Of a stretch of 64,000 bases of DNA, positions 59,258-64,000 are shown piece after piece; position 1 is the first letter of the stretch, and every line of letters begins with the position of its first letter. The position numbers and the translations under genes are program-made. The notes under the pieces are model-generated. The model searched no databases. It had not been told where the DNA came from and was given only the letters and a program-made list of their open reading frames with translations. The DNA comes from Haloarchaeobius litoreus (GTDB lineage Archaea; Halobacteriota; Halobacteria; Halobacteriales; Natrialbaceae): positions 806,001 through 870,000 of the forward strand of contig NZ_JANHJR010000003.1 of assembly GCF_024495425.1 (NCBI RefSeq), given 5' to 3'.

Positions 59258-60012
59258 GTGACGCTTACGAAGACTACACAGAAGGCAGGAAGCGGACGAA
59301 ATGGGATGCTGTAGCCGATGTTGTTGTCGGGTACAAGCGCTACATCGCCGGTGCACTACTCGTGCTGCTGATCGCGGGGAATCTCGGCTGGATCGACCTC
59401 CCACGCGTCACCTTCGCGCACTGGTTCGTCGCCCTCGCGCTTGCCGCAGGTGCGACAATTGGCTCCTCAGCCGTGTTATACGAACTCCAGGACTATCTCG
59501 ACGACCGGCGCATCAGACTGTCTCTCGCGCCTGTGAACAGCGGGGTTCACGACGTTATCAAAGTCCCTCGGAAGACGTTCTCGAAGTTCCGTGTTGTCGG
59601 CACGAAATTCCCGGATAGAAGGCTGATTACGGGAGGGAAGGTGCTTGTTGCTCGCGCCATCGACTTCGACAACCAGGTGATTGTGCCTGCGCAGGAGTTT
59701 GACGACGACAAGTACCCCGACGACTTGGACTTGATCGGTGACGATGCCGATGGGGCGAAAATCGCCCAATACCGCGAAGCGCTCCTCGAGGACGCCCGTG
59801 AACGCCAGCGCATCACGGTCGATGAAGAAGTGATTCGAGAGTCTGCGATGGGGGACGCCGTAGACATGTTCTCGAAGGCACTCAGAGACGTCAGGGATGG
59901 CGATATCAACCTCCAGCAGATGGACGACCAGCAAGTCGCGGTGCAGGCTGAACAGCTGATTCAGGACGCTGCACAAGCCTCTGTAGACGATGCTGATGGG
60001 GGCGATGAGTAA
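59254..60012 (+). CDS. Membrane protein with cytosolic domain (pleolipovirus ORF7-like)
   Basis: 252 residues. Two membrane segments near the N-terminus (YIAGALLVLLIAGNLGWIDL and AHWFVALALAAGATIGSSAVL) precede an about 170-residue soluble domain (VVGTKFPDRRLITGGKVLVARAID ... FSKALRDVRDGDINLQQMDDQQ). It overlaps its neighbours by 4 nt and 1 nt, so is translated with the ORF6-like and ATPase genes. Conserved in position in pleolipoviruses; function unknown. Confidence 0.75.
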   Translation: MSDAYEDYTEGRKRTKWDAVADVVVGYKRYIAGALLVLLIAGNLGWIDLPRVTFAHWFVALALAAGATIGSSAVLYELQDYLDDRRIRLSLAPVNSGVHDVIKVPRKTFSKFRVVGTKFPDRRLITGGKVLVARAIDFDNQVIVPAQEFDDDKYPDDLDLIGDDADGAKIAQYREALLEDARERQRITVDEEVIRESAMGDAVDMFSKALRDVRDGDINLQQMDDQQVAVQAEQLIQDAAQASVDDADGGDE

Positions 60013-61109
60013 TGAGTGACGCACAGAACTGGACGGCCACAGACCTCCAGCAAGCCCTCATCGAGAAGGCCAGCAACGGCGAAGTCGGCGCTCCACCAGA
60101 AGTCCTGAGCGCGCCGACGAGACAGACAGCACTGGCCCTCGCCAACTACGTCCTCTACTACAACAGCGACGACCCGGAGAACCCAGACGACATCGAAGAA
60201 GACGGTATGTACCAGCTGCTGCTCAGTCGTCTCGAGACGCTGACCGCTCATGAAGCCGTGCGGTCGGGAGACGTGTCCTCGATGCGCGGTATCGCGGGTG
60301 CGCCGACCGGAGACGGGGACACAGACACCAGCAGCTGGCGCGCCGCGGACATCATCACGCGCGATCTGTGGAAGCCAGACGACCGCGACAATATGCTGAA
60401 CATGATCCTATACGGCCCTACTCCCTCCATTAAGAAAGGGTCGAACACCGGTACTGGGAAGTCAGACTTCGCATACACACTCGCCGAGGGCGGGCGGCGT
60501 GCCTACAACGGAGAGCTGGAGATCGCGACGAACAACGACACAGACCCGTTCAAGCAGGTGGAGAAGTGGAGTGAAGCCGAAGAGTGGATGCAAGAGACGG
60601 ATGGCCCGAAACTTCTGATTCTCGACGAAGCAGCCCAGGGCTTGAAACACCAGGACATGAGTGCAGGGGACGTTCTCGGGCTGGCTATCCGCCTGATGCG
60701 GAAGTACAATTGCCACCTCGTGCTGATTTCGCACACGGGGAAGGACATCCCGAAGGACATCCGCCGGCAAGTCGTGTACGCCAGGAAGGAGGACAAGAAG
60801 GGGGCGAAGCTCGGGAACAAATTGGAGGAAGACCCGAGTGGAGAGATGCGAATCAAGAACGTCGAGTACGAACTCGGTCGCATCCCACCCACCAACATAG
60901 AATACGACAGCTATGACGATAAGGGCGAGTTCGAGTGGGACATCGACGGTGAGGACGAGGAAAAAGAGGTTGTCGATGAGAAACCGCAGTGCCAGGCTGA
61001 AACGAATTCAGGGAGTCAGTGCCCGAATGATGCGAAACATCCGTCCGGTGACCCCTTGGTTTGTGTGAATCACCGGCATAAGTTGGATGAGATTGTCGAG
61101 AACGAGTGA
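60012..61109 (+). CDS. P-loop ATPase of the structural module (pleolipovirus VP8-like)
   Basis: 365 residues. Walker A GSNTGTGKSDFAYTL is near residue 145 and Walker B LLILDEAAQ near residue 202, followed by a sensor-like LVLISHTGKDIPKDIRR. The C-terminus carries a CxxC/H zinc site (CQAETNSGSQCPNDAKH...CVNH). Pleolipovirus genomes end their conserved block with such an ATPase, thought to act in assembly or genome handling. Last gene of the operon. Confidence 0.85.
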   Translation: MSDAQNWTATDLQQALIEKASNGEVGAPPEVLSAPTRQTALALANYVLYYNSDDPENPDDIEEDGMYQLLLSRLETLTAHEAVRSGDVSSMRGIAGAPTGDGDTDTSSWRAADIITRDLWKPDDRDNMLNMILYGPTPSIKKGSNTGTGKSDFAYTLAEGGRRAYNGELEIATNNDTDPFKQVEKWSEAEEWMQETDGPKLLILDEAAQGLKHQDMSAGDVLGLAIRLMRKYNCHLVLISHTGKDIPKDIRRQVVYARKEDKKGAKLGNKLEEDPSGEMRIKNVEYELGRIPPTNIEYDSYDDKGEFEWDIDGEDEEKEVVDEKPQCQAETNSGSQCPNDAKHPSGDPLVCVNHRHKLDEIVENE

Positions 61110-61187
61110 TTCGCTTTCGCTTCGCGTGCGCACACGTGGTCGCCCGCGCATTGAGTCGCGGTACACCCCCCTCCCCCTCATGTTGTT

Positions 61188-61727
61188 TTAAGAATTAGCT
61201 GAAACGACAGCCACCAGTGCGAGGAACGCTGTACCGGCTACGAACAGTCCGATCATGATATGGAAACCGCTGTCCCAAACGAGTCGCTCGTAGAGTGGGA
61301 TCGCGAGCATCGTGTTGTTCACTACCGCGAAACCGAGTGTCGATGCGTAAACGGGCAGTGCAAGCGCGCGGTAGTCGCTTGGAAGGATTCGATACCCAGC
61401 GTACAGAATTGCCAGCACAAGCAAGACCCGGGGGAATAGAGAGGCGAGAGTGAGCTCGTGAGCAGTCACACCCATGGCTGAGAGCGCCGAATCCACCAAT
61501 TCGAGATAGCCTTTCGTCGCTGGATTCACCTCGCCCACACGCGGGTTCGACTCGCTTAGTTCTCGAGCGAGGGACAGAGCGGCATACGTAGACGCTGCGT
61601 CACCGACGGCGAGTGCGGTGATCGCAGCCCAGAGCGCACGCGAGTGCGATTCGAGCGTACGGACGAAGCTGTGGAAGCGGGGGAAAAGCTGTGTTTGGTT
61701 TTTCGATTGGAATGTTTTTGTTGACAT
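61188..61727 (-). CDS. Multi-span membrane protein at the right end of the provirus
   Basis: 179 residues with five or so hydrophobic segments (LWAAITALAVGDAASTYAAL, TLASLFPRVLLVLAILYAGY, ALPVYASTLGFAVVNNTMLA, GFHIMIGLFVAGTAFLALVAVV). ATG at 61727 has a TATA element (AATTAAAC, about 61748-61755) at the leaderless distance. It points towards the ATPase gene. Resembles small haloarchaeal membrane proteins with a D-A-x-S/T-Y motif; role unknown. Confidence 0.65.
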   Translation of the reverse strand: MSTKTFQSKNQTQLFPRFHSFVRTLESHSRALWAAITALAVGDAASTYAALSLARELSESNPRVGEVNPATKGYLELVDSALSAMGVTAHELTLASLFPRVLLVLAILYAGYRILPSDYRALALPVYASTLGFAVVNNTMLAIPLYERLVWDSGFHIMIGLFVAGTAFLALVAVVSANS

Positions 61728-61975
61728 ACCACACGATAGTGTCTCACTAGGTTTAATTCAAACGGGAGGGCTGGGAATTATCTTCAGGCAGAGAAAGTGA
61801 CGGGCATAGCCACCGCGAGACGACTCTGTCGGTGAAAAACGCGGTTCTGCCGGGAACACAACAGGTATCCCTAAACCGCAGTAAAAACGCCCCACGTCCG
61901 GGATTTCAATGGTTCCGAAAGACGGGCGGAAATCAGGGACGGAGCGTGTGCATCGGTTTGTACGCCGTGGCTGGT

Positions 61976-62365
61976 TTAGATGACGCGGTTCTGGAGGTAG
62001 TCGAGGTGCTTCGCGTTGTAGACGATCTTGACCTCGTCGGCGGTCGGGGAGCCGATGCATGTCAGGCGCACGTTCTTCTCCTCGACCTCCTCGTCGGAGA
62101 GGATCTGCTGCATGTCCATGTCGATGTCGCCCTCCATGACGATGGCGGCGCAGTTCGCACACGCGCCAGCGCGGCAGGAGAAGGGCCAGTCGTAGCCCTG
62201 GGCCTCCGCGGCCTCCAGGATGTACTCGCCCTGGTTGACCTCGAGGGAGCCGTAGTCCTCGTCGCCGAGGTCGGCGTCGGCGGCCTGCTCGAAGAGGTCG
62301 TCGTCGTCCATGTCCCAGCCGTGGTCGTCCAGCACTTCGTAGTTGAGGTATTCTACCGTGGGCAT
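61976..62365 (-). CDS. [2Fe-2S] ferredoxin, halobacterial type; provirus integration target
   Basis: 129 residues. Cluster ligands are in [14 protein letters not shown] (about residues 63-76) and LTCIG (about 102), the plant-type CxxxxCxxC...C set with the acidic halophilic N-terminal extension ([18 protein letters not shown]). Carries electrons for 2-oxoacid oxidoreductases and other enzymes. It ends LQNRVI; the codons for the last residues are the att repeat. The stop TAA takes its first base from the repeat and its last two from provirus DNA, so the gene stays intact. ATG at 62365 follows a TATA-like CTTAGGG. Confidence 0.95.
   Translation of the reverse strand: MPTVEYLNYEVLDDHGWDMDDDDLFEQAADADLGDEDYGSLEVNQGEYILEAAEAQGYDWPFSCRAGACANCAAIVMEGDIDMDMQQILSDEEVEEKNVRLTCIGSPTADEVKIVYNAKHLDYLQNRVI
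61978..61992 (+). repeat. attR: right copy of the 15-bp integration repeat (3' end of ferredoxin gene)
   Basis: AGATGACGCGGTTCT, identical to attL at 39059-39073. Read on the minus strand it encodes the last four codons of ferredoxin plus the first base of the stop. Confidence 0.8.
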
Positions 62366-62461
62366 CACCCGACGGTTGGTTCCCCCTACCCTAAGAACTT
62401 GCTGTTCTGAGCCTCTCGAACATGTAGAATAATCCTGACAGACCGCTCCTGCCGTCGGCCA

Positions 62462-63607
62462 CTACCCGTAGATGGGGAACACCGAGAACAGCAGGAACGA
62501 CGCCGCCGCGGAGATGCTGGGGGTGAGTATCCACAGCGAGATGACGCGAGCGGTCGTCCCGGGGTTGAACAGGTCGCTCGCCTGGAGCTCGTCCGGCTCC
62601 TCCTCGCCGATCCGGGCGACCTCACCGCCGGGCTCGTCGGCACTGAGGGCCCCGCTCACGCTCTTCTTCGTGGCCACCTGCTCGGGAGCCTCGCCGCTGA
62701 CGGCCTTCCCGGCTGCCTCGGTGAGCGTCGTCGTGCGGGTCGCGCGTCCCCAGCCGAGCCCGACGATGGCCATCGTCGCCGAGACCGCGAGCGAGGCTGG
62801 GATGCCGATGGCGGAGAGGAACGTGATGATGCTCGCGCTGACCACCTCGACGATGAGCGCGGCGAGCAGCGGCAGGTCGGTCAGGTCGTTGCCGACCGTG
62901 TCGAGGGTCCGTCGAGCGATGGTGAACGCGCCGAGCCCGATGGCCCCGCCGGCGAGCAGGATGCCGGGTTCGAGCCCGAGCTCGCCGCTCCCGACGAGTG
63001 GCGCGACCGCGTTCGCGACGTTCGACGCGCCGGCCGAGAACGCCATGTAACAGCCGATGACGACCACCATCACCTGGCCGACCCGCTGTTTCGTCGTGAC
63101 GTTCCCGTCGGCGTCGGGTTCGAGGTCGACGTTCGAGGCGAGGTAGGGGTAGAAGTACCGGCCGACGACGGCACAGAGCCAGAACGCGACCACGGGGGCG
63201 ATGAGCCACCACGAGATGATCTCGCCCATCTTCTCCATGTTCAGGCTGCCGCTCGCCGCACCGAGGCCGGCGATGGCTCCGACCGCGGTCATCGACGTGG
63301 AGGCCGGGACGCCGGAGAGGTTCGAGATGAGCAGGGCGAAACCCACGAAGAACAGCACCGCGACGCTCGCGGCCAGCGTGAACCGTGCCTGGGGGACGAT
63401 CTGTCCCCCCATCGTGTTGACGACCTCCCGGCCGACGGTCCACCCCCCGAGCAGTGCGAACCCGGTCATCAGTCCGGCCGCCAGCAGCTTCGAGAGCGTC
63501 CCGCTGCCGACGGCCGGGCCGAACGCGACGCCGGTCGACGACCCACCGATGTTGAAGCCGACGAACACGGCGACGGCGATACCGACGGCGAAGAGGAGTT
63601 CGACCAT
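62462..63607 (-). CDS. PiT-family inorganic phosphate transporter
   Basis: 381 residues, about ten membrane helices. The duplicated PiT signatures appear as GFNIGGSSTGVAFGPAVGSG (N-terminal half) and FSAGASNVANAVAPLVGSG (C-terminal half). A cytosolic acidic loop (about 285-335) precedes the last helix. A cation-coupled phosphate importer by family. ATG at 63607 has a TATA element (ATTTTAAG) about 27 bp upstream. A second PiT gene lies upstream in the same direction. Confidence 0.92.
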   Translation of the reverse strand: MVELLFAVGIAVAVFVGFNIGGSSTGVAFGPAVGSGTLSKLLAAGLMTGFALLGGWTVGREVVNTMGGQIVPQARFTLAASVAVLFFVGFALLISNLSGVPASTSMTAVGAIAGLGAASGSLNMEKMGEIISWWLIAPVVAFWLCAVVGRYFYPYLASNVDLEPDADGNVTTKQRVGQVMVVVIGCYMAFSAGASNVANAVAPLVGSGELGLEPGILLAGGAIGLGAFTIARRTLDTVGNDLTDLPLLAALIVEVVSASIITFLSAIGIPASLAVSATMAIVGLGWGRATRTTTLTEAAGKAVSGEAPEQVATKKSVSGALSADEPGGEVARIGEEEPDELQASDLFNPGTTARVISLWILTPSISAAASFLLFSVFPIYG

Positions 63608-63688
63608 GTTTACCACGTCGTATGGACACCCATCTTAAAATGGTGGTCCATGGGTCGCACGGAGCCCCGCGGCCCGGGTGACCGTGGC

Positions 63689-64000
63689 TCAGAGCGACGG
63701 GACGAACCGGAACAGCAGGAACGCCGCGACGGTCGCCAGCACCGGCACGATGTTCTGCATGGCGATGACACGGGCGGTCTCGCGCGGCTCGAACAGGTCG
63801 CTCGTCGCCGGGAGGTCCTCGGGGTCCTCGTCGCCCATCGGCGGGACCTCGGCCGTCTTCCCCTCCTCGACGCCCTCCGGCCGGGGGTCTGCGACCGTCG
63901 GGACGCTCTCGTCCTCCGCATCGGCCGCGAGAGCGCCGACGTTCGGGCGCTGGGGACGCTTCGGCCGCTGCCCCTCGACCGTATCAGCGAGCCGGACCGT
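63689..64000 (-). CDS. Second PiT-family phosphate transporter (partial, N-terminus outside window)
   Basis: The minus strand is open from the window edge to a TGA at 63689. The C-terminal 60 residues (TSDLFEPRETARVIAMQNIV, then PVLATVAAFLLFRFVPSL) parallel the end of the neighbouring transporter (ASDLFNPGTTARVISLWIL...). An acidic cytosolic loop precedes them. Hence a tandem paralogue, cut by the right edge. Confidence 0.85.
   Translation of the reverse strand, partial: TVRLADTVEGQRPKRPQRPNVGALAADAEDESVPTVADPRPEGVEEGKTAEVPPMGDEDPEDLPATSDLFEPRETARVIAMQNIVPVLATVAAFLLFRFVPSL

Larger units (their letters stand above)
39059..61992. mobile_element. Integrated pleolipovirus-like provirus (about 22.9 kb)
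   Basis: The boundaries are two direct copies of AGATGACGCGGTTCT at 39059-39073 and 61978-61992. Inside are an integrase at the left end, a second recombinase, small zinc-ribbon and membrane proteins, a restriction-modification pair, a D5-type primase-helicase, and a cluster in the order membrane protein - tiny membrane proteins - spike - two membrane proteins - ATPase. That cluster is the conserved gene order of pleolipoviruses, especially the betapleolipoviruses. Base composition is lower in GC, with short 4-nt gene overlaps, and CTAG is much commoner than in the flanks. No tail, portal, terminase or capsid genes of caudoviruses are present. All core genes are intact, so the element may be active. 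Confidence 0.85.

Noticed and set aside
39059-61992. Alternative reading as an integrative plasmid or tailed provirus
   Set aside because: No conjugation, portal, terminase, tail or capsid genes are seen, while a spike-ATPase cluster typical of pleolipoviruses is present.
1-64000. CRISPR array
   Set aside because: No regularly spaced identical repeats with unique spacers were seen. The direct repeats at 41109 and 54918 are too few and irregular.

Overview
The window is a piece of a haloarchaeal (Halobacteria) chromosome. The flanks are very GC-rich and encode strongly acidic proteins. Genes often start at or near an AT-rich TATA element about 27 bp upstream, as in leaderless archaeal transcripts. 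The gene set is archaeal: MCM, TFB, a MinD-type ATPase, an archaeal-type prepilin peptidase, PGF-CTERM and Tat-like secreted proteins, and a halobacterial [2Fe-2S] ferredoxin.

Region 1-39058 is core chromosome. In order it holds an ABC exporter of the MacB/LolCDE type (cut at the left edge), rpiA, a run of small conserved proteins, a GIY-YIG protein, an FMN reductase, ileS, a secreted HExxH metallopeptidase with a PGF-CTERM tail, an HNOB-like protein, prs, a putative beta-propeller protein, a PRC-barrel-like protein, a GlmM-type mutase, hisI, a HIT hydrolase, tfb, and an operon running mcm - four small unknown genes - minD. After these come an alpha/beta hydrolase, a tandem nuclease-fold protein, tRNA-Pro(TGG), an SLC13/TrkA-C transporter, two tandem P-loop-less RecA-like paralogues, a prepilin peptidase, thrC, an M20 peptidase and a Bat-like regulator. 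The mcm gene carries a 472-residue intein in its Walker A motif.

Region 39059-61992 is an integrated element with lower GC, many short overlapping genes and far more CTAG tetranucleotides than the flanks. It is bounded by a 15-bp direct repeat. The right copy is the last codons of the host ferredoxin gene, and the element supplies the last two bases of that gene's stop codon. From left to right it holds a DNA-binding accessory protein and a tyrosine integrase; an operon of small membrane proteins; a second, minimal tyrosine recombinase; a leftward block of small genes; a Type II-like restriction-modification pair; small winged-helix and zinc-ribbon regulators; a repeat-rich probable replication origin; and a D5/P4-family primase-helicase. 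It ends with a pleolipovirus-like morphogenesis module: multi-span membrane protein, two tiny membrane proteins, large signal-peptide spike protein with C-terminal anchor, two further membrane proteins and a P-loop ATPase.

I read it as a temperate, membrane-vesicle (pleolipovirus-like) provirus with an unusual replication gene, two recombinases, restriction-modification cargo and two tRNA-like elements. Right of it the chromosome resumes with ferredoxin and two PiT-family phosphate transporter genes, the second cut by the right edge.

Protein family names come from recognition of motifs and from memory, not from searches. Counts of CTAG and of repeats were made by eye.
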